Source of the DNA: an uncultured Burkholderiales bacterium
Lineage (GTDB): Bacteria > Pseudomonadota > Gammaproteobacteria > Burkholderiales > Burkholderiaceae_C
Direction: 5' to 3'
Assembly: GCA_903864315.1 (NCBI GenBank)
Contig: CAIPFK010000196.1
Coordinates: 1-42,417, forward strand
DNA length: 42,417 bases
The translations under genes and the position numbers were made by a program. Each line of letters begins with the position of its first letter. Within the stretch, counting starts at the first letter, position 1. Positions 33,079 through 42,227 of this stretch are shown here, piece by piece. The notes beneath the pieces were generated by a model that saw only the letters and a list, made by a program, of their open reading frames with translations, made no database searches and was not told the origin of the DNA.

Positions 33079-33619
33079 CCTTCATCAAGACATCCAAACG
33101 CGCACGCTCTTCTTCGCTCAGGGGCTTGGGACCTCCTTGGGCGGCTTTTGATTGACCACGTTTCAAATACACCACCAAGCCGATCACGCCAAGCAGCATG
33201 GCCACCAAGGGCCCAAACCAAAGCACCCAGGTCATGGGCTTGACTTGCGGGCGGTACAGCACAAAGTCACCATACCTCGCGACCAAATAGGCTTTGATGT
33301 CTTCATCGCTCTTGCCTTGTTGGAGCAAGGTGCGAACCTCGCGGCGCAAGTCTTCGGCCAAATCTGCGTGAGATGACGCCAAGGACTCGTTTTGACACAC
33401 CAAGCAGCGCAGTTCTTGCGCGATGTCGACCATGCGCTGCTCAAGCAAAGGGTCTGGGGCCAAGGGTTGCGCCTGCCCTGCCCAACCAGGCGTGAGCAGA
33501 CAAGACCAAACCGCCAGCACCCACAACGGCGCCAACAGCGCCAAGCATAGCGTTTCGGTTTGAGTTTGCGCTTTCTTAACAGGCCAGGGCGTGTTCATCG
33601 TGCGAGCAAAAGTGTTCAT
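33062..33619 (-). CDS. ccmH: Cytochrome c maturation protein CcmH (CcmL/CycL type)
   Basis: CcmH is a membrane-anchored thiol oxidoreductase acting on the CXXCH of apocytochrome c. The 185-residue product has a signal/anchor (about 24-47), the hallmark LRCLVCQ at 70-76, a helical bundle (SLASSHADLAEDLRREVRTLL, YLVARYGDFVLYRP), and a C-terminal membrane helix (WVLWFGPLVAMLLGVIGLVVYL). It corresponds to the N-terminal half of E. coli CcmH; ccmI supplies the TPR half as a separate gene. The ATG at 33619 is chosen; a TTG at 33634 and an ATG at 33598 are alternatives. It begins 24 bp after ccmG. Confidence 0.93.
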   Translation of the reverse strand: MNTFARTMNTPWPVKKAQTQTETLCLALLAPLWVLAVWSCLLTPGWAGQAQPLAPDPLLEQRMVDIAQELRCLVCQNESLASSHADLAEDLRREVRTLLQQGKSDEDIKAYLVARYGDFVLYRPQVKPMTWVLWFGPLVAMLLGVIGLVVYLKRGQSKAAQGGPKPLSEEERARLDVLMKDGRGL

Positions 33620-33643
33620 GGTGGAGTGAATCAAAGGGGGCTC

Positions 33644-34234
33644 TCAAGAGCCTTTTTGCAAAGTTCGAGCCAAGGGCAGCACCTCATTGGCGAGAATCTC
33701 AGAGCTCATGGGCCCAATGTGTTTGTAACGGATCACGCCTTCAGGGTCGATCAGATATGTCTCGGGCACTCCGTAAACGCCGTAGTCAATGCCCACCTTG
33801 CCATCCAAGTCCAAGACGCTCAGTTGATAGGGGTCGCCATGCCGTCCCAACCACACGCGGGAGCGCAAACGTGCGAGGGTCAATTTGGCCTCAAAACTCA
33901 AAGGTGCTTTTTCTTCGTCCTGGGGTTGAATTTCTTTGTAGCTCAGACCCACGATCGGCAAACCCGAGCTTTTGGCAAAGGCCACCAACACCGGGTGTTC
34001 CGCTTGACATGCCACGCACCACGTCGCCCAAACATTGAACATCCATACGCGACCCAGATAGTCACTGGGTTTGAAGTGTTGGTCACTCGAGAGTGTGGGC
34101 AAATCAAACGAAGGAGCCGCTTTGTTGATCAACGGCGAGGGAATCTCTCTGGGGTCGTGGCGCAGTCCCATCGCCAAAAATATCAACAAACCCAGAAATA
34201 GCACCAGGGGAATCAAGAAAAAACGTCTTTTCAT
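33644..34234 (-). CDS. ccmG: Thiol:disulfide interchange protein CcmG (DsbE)
   Basis: CcmG is a periplasmic thioredoxin-like reductant that keeps apocytochrome c cysteines reduced. The 196-residue product has an N-terminal anchor (5-23), the family motif PSFDLP, the active site WCVAC at 72-76 (E. coli has WCPTC), and the cis-Pro loop YGVPETYLID near 154-162. The ATG at 34234 has AGGAG with a 6-nt spacer. It follows ccmF by 18 bp within the operon. Confidence 0.94.
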   Translation of the reverse strand: MKRRFFLIPLVLFLGLLIFLAMGLRHDPREIPSPLINKAAPSFDLPTLSSDQHFKPSDYLGRVWMFNVWATWCVACQAEHPVLVAFAKSSGLPIVGLSYKEIQPQDEEKAPLSFEAKLTLARLRSRVWLGRHGDPYQLSVLDLDGKVGIDYGVYGVPETYLIDPEGVIRYKHIGPMSSEILANEVLPLARTLQKGS

Positions 34235-34252
34235 TCAAGTCTCCTGTGCACT

Positions 34253-36271
34253 TTAAGCGCGAGTGGCGTGGGGTGTCAAAGAAGCTGCATCAGTTTGAGC
34301 ACCCTCACCCCCGCCCTGACTTTCAGTGGTGTCTCCCATCCGGTAGCGCCGATCCAAGGCGGCCAAGAAACCGCCCAGCACCATCACCAACACACCTGCC
34401 CAAAGCCACGGCACAAAGGGCTTGTAGTACACGCGCATGCTCCACTGCGGCGTGTCGCCTTGCAATGCATCGCCCAAGGACACATACAAATCTTGCAAAA
34501 CACCCGAATCAATCGCCGCCTCCGTCATGGGCATGGCCGATGAATAATAGTGACGCTTCTCGGGCAGCATCGTCTTCACTTCTTGTCCGTTTTTGAGCAC
34601 CTGCACGCGAGCGCGCACCGCTTCGTAATTGGGGCCTTTCACGTCTTGCATGCCCAAGAGTCGAAAGGTATAGGCCTGGATTTGGACCTCATCCCCAATG
34701 CCCATGCGCACATCGCGTTCGACTTCAAAGGATTTCACACCCGTCACCCCCATCACCACAATGGCCAGCCCCAGGTGGGCGAGTTGCATGCCCCAAAAGG
34801 AGCCCCCAATGCGCCCAGGGCGCTTGAGTCGCAAGACCATTTGCTGCACACCTGCCAAGGCCACCCATGCCCCCAGCCAAAAGCCGGCCAACACACCCAA
34901 GGACCAAGCCCCCATCCAAAAGCAAAGGCCCACCGAGACCACAACAGCCCCCAGGCCAGGCACCCACAAATAGGGCAAGATGTCCACGATCTTGGCCTCG
35001 CGCCAACGCAGCAAACTGCCCGGCACCATGATGAAAATGAGCGGCACCATGATGGGCGCAAAGACCAGATTAAAGTATGGTGGCCCCACCGACAACTTTC
35101 CCTGGCCCAAGGCGTCTATCACCAAGGGATACAAGGTTCCCAGGAGCACAGCCAATGTGGCCACACACATGAGAATGCTGTTGGTCAATAAAAACGTCTC
35201 GCGCGAGACCAAGTTGACAAAACCACCTTCGCCCACTTGGGGTGCTCGCCACGCAAACAAGGTGAGCGAGCTGCCCACCACCAAGGACAGGAACACCAAA
35301 ATGAATATCCCCCGTGCCGGGTCCGAGGCAAAGGCATGCACGGAGGTGAGCACACCCGACCTCACCAAAAAGGTTCCCAATAAGGACAAGGAAAAAGCGG
35401 CAATTGCCAAGAGCACGGTCCAGGCTTTGAAGGTCCCACGCTTTTCTGTCACCATCAAGGAGTGAATGAGGGCCGTGCCAACGAGCCAAGGCATCAAAGA
35501 GGCATTCTCCACCGGATCCCAAAACCACCAGCCGCCCCAACCAAGCTCGTAGTAGGCCCACCAAGACCCCAGGCCAATGCCCAGGCTCAAAAACGTCCAC
35601 GCTATGACGGTCCAAGGCCTGGACCAACGCGCCCATGCCGCGTCGAGTCTGCCCGCCAACAGTGCCGCAATGGCGAAGGCAAACGCCACCGACATCCCCA
35701 CATAGCCCATGTAGAGCATGGGCGGGTGAATCACGAGCCCCGGGTCTTGCAGCAAGGGATTCAAGTCACGCCCCTCCATGGCAGGAGGAAAGACCCGCAC
35801 AAAGGGGTCAGAGGTACTCAAGATAAAACACAAAAACCCAAAGGAGATCAAGCCCATGACCCCCAAGACACGGGCCACCATGGACAAGGGCAAGGAGCGC
35901 GAGAAAAACGCCACCGCACTGGACCAAAATCCGAGCAAGAACACCCACAAGAGCAGCGAGCCTTCATGCCCACCCCAAAGGGCGGCGAATTGGTAGGGCC
36001 GGGGCAACAAACTGTTGGAGTGCTCCACCACATAGGCCACCGAAAAGTCGTTGTGTAAAAACGCCCATTCCAACGCAAAAAAGGCAAAGCTCACCAAAGC
36101 CCACTGCAAGAATGTGCTCGCGCGCGCCATGTGCAACCAACCCCAACGCAGCGAGAGTGGAATCCATGGCAATCGCCCCGCACCCAAGGTGCCCAGGAGC
36201 GGGAGCACGCCTTGGATCAAGGCCACCATCAGGGCCAACATCAGGGCAAAGTGACCCAATTCAACTAGCAT
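34253..36271 (-). CDS. ccmF: Heme lyase subunit CcmF
   Basis: CcmF is the large inner-membrane protein that reduces heme held on CcmE and ligates it to apocytochrome c. The 672-residue product has about 15 membrane helices and the tryptophan-rich WWD signature WGGWWFWDPVENAS at 245-258, with the conserved PELG-like N-terminus (ELGHFAL) and HPPMLYMGYVG. Length suits the family (about 650). The ATG at 36271 is preceded by TTGGAG with a 5-nt spacer. It starts 92 bp after ccmE; the C-terminal tail past residue 650 is polar and variable. Confidence 0.95.
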   Translation of the reverse strand: MLVELGHFALMLALMVALIQGVLPLLGTLGAGRLPWIPLSLRWGWLHMARASTFLQWALVSFAFFALEWAFLHNDFSVAYVVEHSNSLLPRPYQFAALWGGHEGSLLLWVFLLGFWSSAVAFFSRSLPLSMVARVLGVMGLISFGFLCFILSTSDPFVRVFPPAMEGRDLNPLLQDPGLVIHPPMLYMGYVGMSVAFAFAIAALLAGRLDAAWARWSRPWTVIAWTFLSLGIGLGSWWAYYELGWGGWWFWDPVENASLMPWLVGTALIHSLMVTEKRGTFKAWTVLLAIAAFSLSLLGTFLVRSGVLTSVHAFASDPARGIFILVFLSLVVGSSLTLFAWRAPQVGEGGFVNLVSRETFLLTNSILMCVATLAVLLGTLYPLVIDALGQGKLSVGPPYFNLVFAPIMVPLIFIMVPGSLLRWREAKIVDILPYLWVPGLGAVVVSVGLCFWMGAWSLGVLAGFWLGAWVALAGVQQMVLRLKRPGRIGGSFWGMQLAHLGLAIVVMGVTGVKSFEVERDVRMGIGDEVQIQAYTFRLLGMQDVKGPNYEAVRARVQVLKNGQEVKTMLPEKRHYYSSAMPMTEAAIDSGVLQDLYVSLGDALQGDTPQWSMRVYYKPFVPWLWAGVLVMVLGGFLAALDRRYRMGDTTESQGGGEGAQTDAASLTPHATRA

Positions 36272-36363
36272 GTCAACTCCAAGGTGGAATAAAAAAAGTA
36301 AACTTGAATGGAAAAAAGATCAGTCATCAAGGGTCAAGGCGATTGAAGTCCATTGCGCTCACA

Positions 36364-36810
36364 TCAGGGCCTCACGGACTGTGACGCGCGCCGTTGTGCT
36401 GCTGCATCCATGGCGTGCTGCGCTTCGGGGGGCATGTAGTTTTCATCGTGTTTGGCCAGCACCTGGGAGGCCACAAATCGTCCACTCGAGTCCAACTCGC
36501 CTTGGGCGACAACCCCTTTGCCCTCCTTGAACAAATCGGGCAAGAGTCCTGTGAAGGTCACACGCACCTCGCGCTCATTATCGGTCACCACAAATTCGTG
36601 GGTCATGCCCACTTGCACCAAGCTCGCGGCTTTGACCATGCCCCCAATCCGAAAGGCGCGTGCCTTGGGTGCTTCACCGGCAAAGACTTGGGTGGGGGTG
36701 AAGAAAAAAACCAAATTGCTCTGAAATGCGTTGAGCACCAAGGCGGTGGCACTGGCCACAATGGCCAACCCCAAGGCGATGAGCATGAATTTCTTTTGTC
36801 GTTTGGTCAT
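36364..36810 (-). CDS. ccmE: Heme chaperone CcmE
   Basis: CcmE carries heme covalently across the periplasm to CcmF. The 148-residue product has an N-terminal anchor (9-27), the OB-fold beta-barrel sequence [43 protein letters not shown], and the heme-binding HDENY with His121 and Tyr125, so it is the classical His type rather than the Cys variant. The ATG at 36810 follows ccmD by 11 bp. The C-terminal tail is short and Ala/Gln-rich. Confidence 0.95.
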   Translation of the reverse strand: MTKRQKKFMLIALGLAIVASATALVLNAFQSNLVFFFTPTQVFAGEAPKARAFRIGGMVKAASLVQVGMTHEFVVTDNEREVRVTFTGLLPDLFKEGKGVVAQGELDSSGRFVASQVLAKHDENYMPPEAQHAMDAAAQRRASQSVRP

Positions 36811-36821
36811 GGTGTGGTCGG

Positions 36822-37094
36822 TCAGTTGCTGGGCGTTGGGACGTCTTGACCAGTGCTGGTCTTGGGCGCCACCACCGGGGTCAACGTGGCAGCGGAACGA
36901 GGGTGGACAAGCGTTTCTTGAAGGCTGTTGTCGATATGAATGGCGTCTGTCAAATTGGCAAACTCCTCACGCCAAGATGCACGTGCTTGCCACACTTCCA
37001 AAGCGATCAAGAGAAAAGTCACCCCAAAACTGCCCCACACAAAGAGTGCATAGCCCCCCATGTCCCAAAACGCCTGCCAGCTGCTCCAATGCAT
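36822..37094 (-). CDS. ccmD: Heme exporter accessory protein CcmD
   Basis: CcmD is a small membrane protein that helps release holo-CcmE from the CcmABC complex. The 90-residue product ([23 protein letters not shown]...) has the family start W-x-x-F-x-MGGY-A-x-FVW and one membrane helix (about 14-35). Its polar C-terminal tail is longer than that of E. coli CcmD (69). The ATG at 37094 shares a base with the ccmC stop (TGATG), and GGAGGG lies 8 nt upstream, inside ccmC. A GTG one codon earlier is possible but badly spaced. Confidence 0.9.
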   Translation of the reverse strand: MHWSSWQAFWDMGGYALFVWGSFGVTFLLIALEVWQARASWREEFANLTDAIHIDNSLQETLVHPRSAATLTPVVAPKTSTGQDVPTPSN

Positions 37095-37861
37095 CACGAG
37101 TGCCCTCCTGCGCCTTGCTCACTCACCCAAGCGCGAAGCCAATGGGATTGACGCTCGCGCGTGAGCATCATCACCCGCACGCGGTAAAACACCACGGCCA
37201 AGGTATAGGCCCAAAACGACAAGGCCATCAAGAGCATGGCCCAAAGCATCAATTTGGCCATCGAGGGGGCTTGCCCCATGGTGATCGAGGAGCCTTGGTG
37301 CAAGGTATTCCACCATTTGACAGAAAAATAAATGATCGGCACATTCACCGAGCCCACCACGGCGATCAAGGCCCCCGCGCGGTCACCCTTTTTAGGGTCC
37401 TCAATGGCACTGGTCAAAGCGATGTAGCCCAGGTACAGAAAAAACAGCAAGAGCTCAGACGTGAGTCTGGCATCCCACACCCACCAAGTGCCCCACATGG
37501 GTTTGCCCCACAAGGCTCCACTGAAGAGGGAGATGAAGGCAAACATCGCCCCCGTGGGCGCCAAGGCGCGGGTCATGAGGGCCGAGAGTCGGGTGTTGAA
37601 GACCAAGCCCATGATGCTCCAAAACGCCATGGCCATGTAAATCACCATGGACATCCAAGACGCGGGCACATGGACAAAAATAATACGATAGGCTTCGCCT
37701 TGCTGCGCATCCACGGGTGCGACCAAGAGCCCCAAATACAAACCCCACAGTCCCAGTGCGGCAGCAACGCCCGCACACCAGGGCCACAATTGAGCACTCA
37801 AATGAAAGAAGTTTTGCGGCGCAGCGTAATAAAACCAGCGAGGTGACAGGCTTTTACTCAT
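37094..37861 (-). CDS. ccmC: Heme-handling protein CcmC
   Basis: CcmC loads heme onto CcmE in the inner membrane. The 255-residue product has six membrane helices, the WWD motif WGTWWVWD at 123-130, and periplasmic histidines (His64 in IFVHVPASW and one in NTLHQGSS near 190) that act as heme ligands in the family. The N-terminus is MSKSLSPRWFYYAAPQNFF. The ATG at 37861 has only a weak ribosome-binding site. It is separated from ccmB by 105 bp, the widest gap within the ccm run, which could hold an additional promoter. Confidence 0.94.
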   Translation of the reverse strand: MSKSLSPRWFYYAAPQNFFHLSAQLWPWCAGVAAALGLWGLYLGLLVAPVDAQQGEAYRIIFVHVPASWMSMVIYMAMAFWSIMGLVFNTRLSALMTRALAPTGAMFAFISLFSGALWGKPMWGTWWVWDARLTSELLLFFLYLGYIALTSAIEDPKKGDRAGALIAVVGSVNVPIIYFSVKWWNTLHQGSSITMGQAPSMAKLMLWAMLLMALSFWAYTLAVVFYRVRVMMLTRERQSHWLRAWVSEQGAGGHS

Positions 37862-37966
37862 TCAAAGGTGGCGTGTGAGAAAAAAATTGAAAATGGCGTG
37901 GCGAAAACACAATGGCGTAGTATGCCACTAGCGAGTGAAATTCTCTCCAAACTCATTGCAGTATCC

Positions 37967-38632
37967 TTAATCTAGCGCAACATGCAGCGCTGCGGCACAG
38001 GCAAATGGGCTCAAAAAAACCGACAGCAACAGCATGGCCGAGAGCACCGAGACATGGGCCTGCACCCCCAAACCCGCTGATTGCGCCTCAATCGCACCCG
38101 CTCCAAACACCAAGACTGGCACAAACAGGGGCAACACCAACAACGACAACAGCACCCCGCCACCGCGCACCCCCAGAGTCAAGGCCGCTCCAATCGCCCC
38201 CAAACTGCTGAGCACAGGCGTGCCCAAGAGCAACCCCAACATCAAGGTCCCTTGTAAATCGGCGGGCAAATCAAACTGCAAAGACAGCACGGGTGCCAAG
38301 AGCACCAAGGGCAGTCCGCTCAAGATCCAGTGGGCGGTGATTTTTGCGCACACAAGCGGCACCAAGCCCACGGGCGAGAGCGCCATTTGCTCCAGACTGC
38401 CATCGCGCCAGTCGCCCTCAAAGAGCCTGGGCAGACCCAACAAGGTACTCAAGAGCGCTCCAATCCACAAGACCCCCGGGGCGATGCGCTTTAACAGTGC
38501 CATCTCTGGCCCCAAGGCCAACGGGAACAGACTCGCCACGACCACCATGAAAAACAAACCCGTCAACACCTCGGTTTTGTGGCGGGCCGCCAAAGTGAGG
38601 TCACGCTTTAAGAGGCTCCAAAATCCGTTCAT
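37967..38632 (-). CDS. ccmB: Heme exporter membrane subunit CcmB
   Basis: CcmB is the membrane subunit of the CcmABCD ABC-type complex that frees holo-CcmE. The 221-residue product has six hydrophobic helices and the family segments SLLKRDLTLAARHK at the N-terminus, LLGLPRLFEGDWRDGSLEQMALSPVGL near 60-90, and LLLGTPVLSSLGAIGAALTLGVRGGGVLLSLLVLPL. Length equals E. coli CcmB (220). Its ATG at 38632 overlaps the ccmA stop (ATGA), giving coupling. Confidence 0.94.
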   Translation of the reverse strand: MNGFWSLLKRDLTLAARHKTEVLTGLFFMVVVASLFPLALGPEMALLKRIAPGVLWIGALLSTLLGLPRLFEGDWRDGSLEQMALSPVGLVPLVCAKITAHWILSGLPLVLLAPVLSLQFDLPADLQGTLMLGLLLGTPVLSSLGAIGAALTLGVRGGGVLLSLLVLPLFVPVLVFGAGAIEAQSAGLGVQAHVSVLSAMLLLSVFLSPFACAAALHVALD

Positions 38633-39264
38633 GCCGTGAGCCTCAATGCCCAGCCTGGGATGTCACCCAAGTCCACGCTTTGGTGGGAGGTATAAATGAG
38701 CATTCCACCTTGGCCCAAATGCGCTTGCATGGCTGCCAAGAGAACCGCCAAGCCCTGGCCATCCAAGGCCACAAAAGGCTCATCCAATATCCACAGACTA
38801 GAGGTCAGGCTCATCAATTTGGCCAAAGCCACGCGCCTTTTTTGCCCCTGGGACAACACCCGCAAGGGCAAGTGTTCGCGCCCCTCAAGTCCCAATCCGC
38901 CCAAGGCCGCCAAGGCCCGAGGGGTATGGAGCACTTGCTGGGCCATGTGCGAAGCAACGCCCAAGTTCTCCAGCGCACTCAACTCTTCTTTGAGACCCAA
39001 TTGGTGGCCGAGGTACATCAAGGCACGGTGAAAACCTTCAGGCTCATCGCGTATGTTGTCGTTGCACCAGCGCACCGAACCGGTTGGCGAGCGAGACAGG
39101 CCCGCAAGCATCCTGAGCAAGGTGGTCTTGCCCGAGCCATTGTCACCTTGCACCTGCAGCCAAGTCCCCGCATGGAGTGTGAAGCCAATGTTTTCAAATA
39201 ACCACTGCTCACCCTTTTGCGCCGACAAACCAATGGCTTCAAACGTTGGGGCCAAAGCGTTCAT
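38629..39264 (-). CDS. ccmA: Heme exporter ATP-binding protein CcmA
   Basis: CcmA is the ATPase of CcmABCD. The 211-residue product has Walker A GDNGSGKTT at 40-48, signature LSQGQKRRVALAKL, and Walker B SLWILDEPFVALD, a compact ABC protein of the usual CcmA length (about 205). The ATG at 39264 (MNALAPTFEAIGL) is chosen; the frame continues upstream without similarity. It is the first gene of ccmABCDEFGHI. The 124 bp ahead of it, up to the Bug receptor stop, hold AT-rich sequence around 39318-39326 but no clear promoter. Confidence 0.94.
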   Translation of the reverse strand: MNALAPTFEAIGLSAQKGEQWLFENIGFTLHAGTWLQVQGDNGSGKTTLLRMLAGLSRSPTGSVRWCNDNIRDEPEGFHRALMYLGHQLGLKEELSALENLGVASHMAQQVLHTPRALAALGGLGLEGREHLPLRVLSQGQKRRVALAKLMSLTSSLWILDEPFVALDGQGLAVLLAAMQAHLGQGGMLIYTSHQSVDLGDIPGWALRLTA

Positions 39265-39388
39265 GGGGCTTGTAGAGCAAAGTGCTCTGAGGGATCCAGG
39301 CATGGGTGCATGAAAGGTAGTTTAAACCATCCTTTTGCAAAGCCTTGCCAAAGCACCAGACGCCTCAGGGCCAGCAGAAGTCCTGGGG

Positions 39389-40384
39389 TCAGTCCGCTTT
39401 TGCCCCAGAGGCTTTCACGATGGGCCCCCAACGGGCCACTTCGTCTTTGTTCATTTGTGCCATTTGCTCGGGACTGGTGCCCATCACGATAAAACCCATC
39501 TCCGTCATGCGGTGCACATACTCGGCGGACTTGGAGGCTTTCCCAATTTCCATGCTGAGCTTGCTCACGATCTCTTTGGAAAGCCCCAACGGGGACATCA
39601 ATCCAAACCATACCGAAGCTTCGTAGCCTGGCACGCCTGACTCGGCCACCGTGGGCAAGTCCGGCAAAGAGGGATCTCGCTTGGCACCCGTCGTGGCAAG
39701 GGCTTTTAATTTCCCACTTTTGATGTGGGCCATGGAGGACGGGATGTTGTCAAACATCATCATCACTTGGCCTCCCATCAAATCGGTGAGCGCCGGCGCG
39801 CTGCCCTTGTAAGGGACGTGGATCAAGTTCACACCCGCCATGGACTTGAACATTTCACCCGACATGTGGATGCTGGTGCCCGATCCACTGGAGGCAAAAT
39901 TCATCGCCCCTGGAGACGCTTTGGCTTGTGAGACGATGTCGGCCACGCTGCTGATTTTGAGCGCTGGATTGACCACCAGCACATTGTTGAGTGACACCAA
40001 AACGGAGATGGGTTGCAAATCGCGACTGGGGTCAAAACTCATTTTGTTGTACAAAAAGGGGTTGATCGCCTGTATCGCCGAGCTCGTCATGAGCAAGGTG
40101 TAGCCATCCGCGGGGGCCCGCACCACTTCTTGTGAACCGATGTTGCCCCCCGCACCAGGGCGGTTGTCCACGGTCACCACCGTCCCCATGCCTTTGCCAA
40201 GCTCTTGGGCAATGGCGCGCGAGGCGATATCGACCGCACCGCCGGCCGGGAAGGGACACACCAAGCGAATGGGCTTGGCGGGGTAAGTTTCAGCCTTGAC
40301 CAAGGCTGTCCCCAGGGCCAAGGCACACACGAGACCCACCCCAATGGACTTGAATTGAAATCGCGTCGAATTCATCTGCAACAT
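39389..40384 (-). CDS. Orphan Bug/TctC-family periplasmic solute receptor
   Basis: The 331-residue product has a signal peptide (hydrophobic 14-28, cleavage after LVKA before ETYPAKPI), then the Bug blocks PIRLVCPFPAGGAVDIASRAI, NRPGAGGNIGSQEVV and PADGYTLLM. It would bind a carboxylate-type ligand in the periplasm. No tctA or tctB lies next to it, so it is an orphan receptor, a class greatly expanded in Burkholderiales. AGGAG with a 6-nt spacer fixes the ATG at 40384; an ATG at 40375 is in frame. It is upstream of ccmA on the same strand, but no functional link to cytochrome c maturation is implied. Confidence 0.93.
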   Translation of the reverse strand: MLQMNSTRFQFKSIGVGLVCALALGTALVKAETYPAKPIRLVCPFPAGGAVDIASRAIAQELGKGMGTVVTVDNRPGAGGNIGSQEVVRAPADGYTLLMTSSAIQAINPFLYNKMSFDPSRDLQPISVLVSLNNVLVVNPALKISSVADIVSQAKASPGAMNFASSGSGTSIHMSGEMFKSMAGVNLIHVPYKGSAPALTDLMGGQVMMMFDNIPSSMAHIKSGKLKALATTGAKRDPSLPDLPTVAESGVPGYEASVWFGLMSPLGLSKEIVSKLSMEIGKASKSAEYVHRMTEMGFIVMGTSPEQMAQMNKDEVARWGPIVKASGAKAD

Positions 40385-40523
40385 TGTCGACTCCTAGAGA
40401 GGAAGCGGCATCGAGCGAATTGACACCCCTCGCACTGCCGCTTGGATTGCATTGTGCGGTCAGACTCTTGCAATGAGCCTAGGACTAACCCCCAAAGTCA
40501 GGGGTCAGGGGTCACGGCTGTGC

Positions 40524-41144
40524 TCAAACGCCGCGCAAGGGGTCCACGCCGATCAACCACACATGGCCCCAAACCGCAAAGCAAATATAGAGCAAAGTGC
40601 CGATGGAAAACACCAAGCCGGTGGCCGCTCTGGAGGGGGGTATGGGGGTCTGGGGCGCCAGCCCGGCCTCTTCCAAGGCTCGAGCGGCCTGGCGGTCGCG
40701 CTTTCTCGCGAAGATGAAGGCCACAACAGCCCACACCAAAAACGAGCCAAAGAGCACCATTTGATGCAGCATTCCATTGATCAACAAATGCGCGATGGCC
40801 CAGGTCTTGACACCCACGATCATGGGGTGATGCAAGCGGCCTTTGATCTCGTTGCCGGGGAAATAGGCGCTGAGGATGAAGGCAAAGGCCAGCCACACCA
40901 GCAGCAAAGCCAGGTGTTTCGCGCCATGGGGCGGCACCCACACCAAGACGGGGTCCAAACGCGCTTGCGCATAGCCCACCACGATGAGGACCAAACCAAG
41001 CGCTGAAGCGATGGAGTAGCGCCCCTTAAAGCGCCGCTCCCCAAGCTCCTCAATCCAAGCAGCACGCCGCGTGGGCGCCAAAAATTTGAGCGAATGCACG
41101 CCCAAAAAAACCACCAACCCCAAAATCAAAACAACCAGCTCCAT
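40524..41144 (-). CDS. NnrU-family membrane protein
   Basis: The 206-residue protein has five or six membrane helices and the NnrU landmarks FLGVHSLKFLAPTRRAAW, GRYSIASALGLVLI, and RLHHPMIVGVKTWAIAHLLING. NnrU was named from a nitric-oxide/nitrite reduction locus in Rhodobacter, and its relatives are of uncertain role; no denitrification gene is visible here. The ATG at 41144 has AGAGG with an 8-nt spacer; a GTG at 41153 would sit directly on that site. It starts 12 bp after the Nudix gene on the same strand, so the two are an operon. Confidence 0.87.
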   Translation of the reverse strand: MELVVLILGLVVFLGVHSLKFLAPTRRAAWIEELGERRFKGRYSIASALGLVLIVVGYAQARLDPVLVWVPPHGAKHLALLLVWLAFAFILSAYFPGNEIKGRLHHPMIVGVKTWAIAHLLINGMLHQMVLFGSFLVWAVVAFIFARKRDRQAARALEEAGLAPQTPIPPSRAATGLVFSIGTLLYICFAVWGHVWLIGVDPLRGV

Positions 41145-41156
41145 GATGTTCACCTC

Positions 41157-42077
41157 TCAATAATGTGTCGTGAGCGAGTCTAAACCCGACTCGGGTTGAA
41201 ATTGCCCATTCGAAAACCACAAACGGGTGGGACCACTGAGCGCTTTTACTTTCACAGGGTGGAGTTCATCGCCTGGGAAACACACACCCCGCCGGCCGTG
41301 GTCATCCAAACTTTGGGGCTCAATGAAGAGGGGCTGGGCACGCTTGGCGGCAGTCCATGCCGCGCGAGCAGACTTGAACTGTTTGAGTTCGAGCAAACAC
41401 ATGATTTGGGGCGCAGCCAATTCAATGTCGCCACGCACATAGGCCTGCAAGGCCTCTTGTGGCGTGAACCACGCACTGTGGGTGGTCTCGATTTGGTCAT
41501 GAGAAGCCTCTTCAAGCTCGGGCAAGAGACCCAAAAAAAACCGCGCATCAAAGCGCTGGGTGCTGACGGTGGGCCGCTGGGGGGTGATCCAACGCGACCA
41601 AGGCACCAAGGCTTGGGTGTCGAGTTGGAGTTGCAGTCGCTCAAGGGCTGCCAGAAAATCCACCCCAGACTTCGTCAAAGCGCGCAAATCGTCTTTGGTT
41701 TTTACCCATGGGCGAACGCGCTCCAGGCCGTCTTGGCTTTTGATCCACAAAACACCGCATTCCTCATAAGCCTCTCTGAGCGCCGCCACAAAGAGCGCCA
41801 CCCCCAGCGCTTGGCTGGTGGTTTGCTCGGCCAGTTGCGCATGCAACACGTCGCCGTCTTGGTCCACCAAGCCACGGGGCATGGCGCTCAAGTCTTGCGC
41901 ATCGAGCTTGCCACCCGGGAACACATACGCTCCGCCCAACACCTTGGAGGCCGAGTGGCGTTTGAGCAAAAAAACCTCCAAGCTCGGGTGATCCAGCCCG
42001 ACTGCCCGCTCCCTGAGCAGGACCAAGCTAGCCGCGTCCTTGAGTGCCACATTGAGAGTCTCATTGTTTAATTCCAT
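41157..42077 (-). CDS. Nudix hydrolase with split Nudix box (NUDT19-like)
   Basis: The 306-residue product has a Nudix box interrupted by a long insert: YVFPGGKLDAQD at 51-62, then about 37 extra residues, then ALREAYEECGVL at 99-110 with the metal-binding REAYEE. An insert at this place is the signature of the NUDT19/acyl-CoA diphosphatase group, which hydrolyses CoA derivatives to 3',5'-ADP and acyl-phosphopantetheine; that activity here is inferred. The C-terminal half (TPQRPTVSTQRFDARFFL, WFTPQEALQAY) also fits. The ATG at 42077 (MELNNETLNV) is chosen, without a clear ribosome-binding site. NnrU follows after 12 bp. Confidence 0.87.
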   Translation of the reverse strand: MELNNETLNVALKDAASLVLLRERAVGLDHPSLEVFLLKRHSASKVLGGAYVFPGGKLDAQDLSAMPRGLVDQDGDVLHAQLAEQTTSQALGVALFVAALREAYEECGVLWIKSQDGLERVRPWVKTKDDLRALTKSGVDFLAALERLQLQLDTQALVPWSRWITPQRPTVSTQRFDARFFLGLLPELEEASHDQIETTHSAWFTPQEALQAYVRGDIELAAPQIMCLLELKQFKSARAAWTAAKRAQPLFIEPQSLDDHGRRGVCFPGDELHPVKVKALSGPTRLWFSNGQFQPESGLDSLTTHY

Positions 42078-42227
42078 CGGCGTATTTTGGCATGATTTGA
42101 CCACCCATTGATGACACTGCTTCACCAAGTGGACACGCTTTGGGACTAGACTGTGGGGGCGGACAACTTCGCTCACCCCAGCCCAATCGATCCCAGTGCT
42201 TGCATTCATGTCGCTCGCTGCATCACA

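Noticed and set aside
36731-37846. Long plus-strand open frame opposite ccmC-ccmD
   Set aside because: The His/Pro/Arg-rich translation is typical of an antisense shadow; the other strand encodes CcmC and CcmD with their family motifs.
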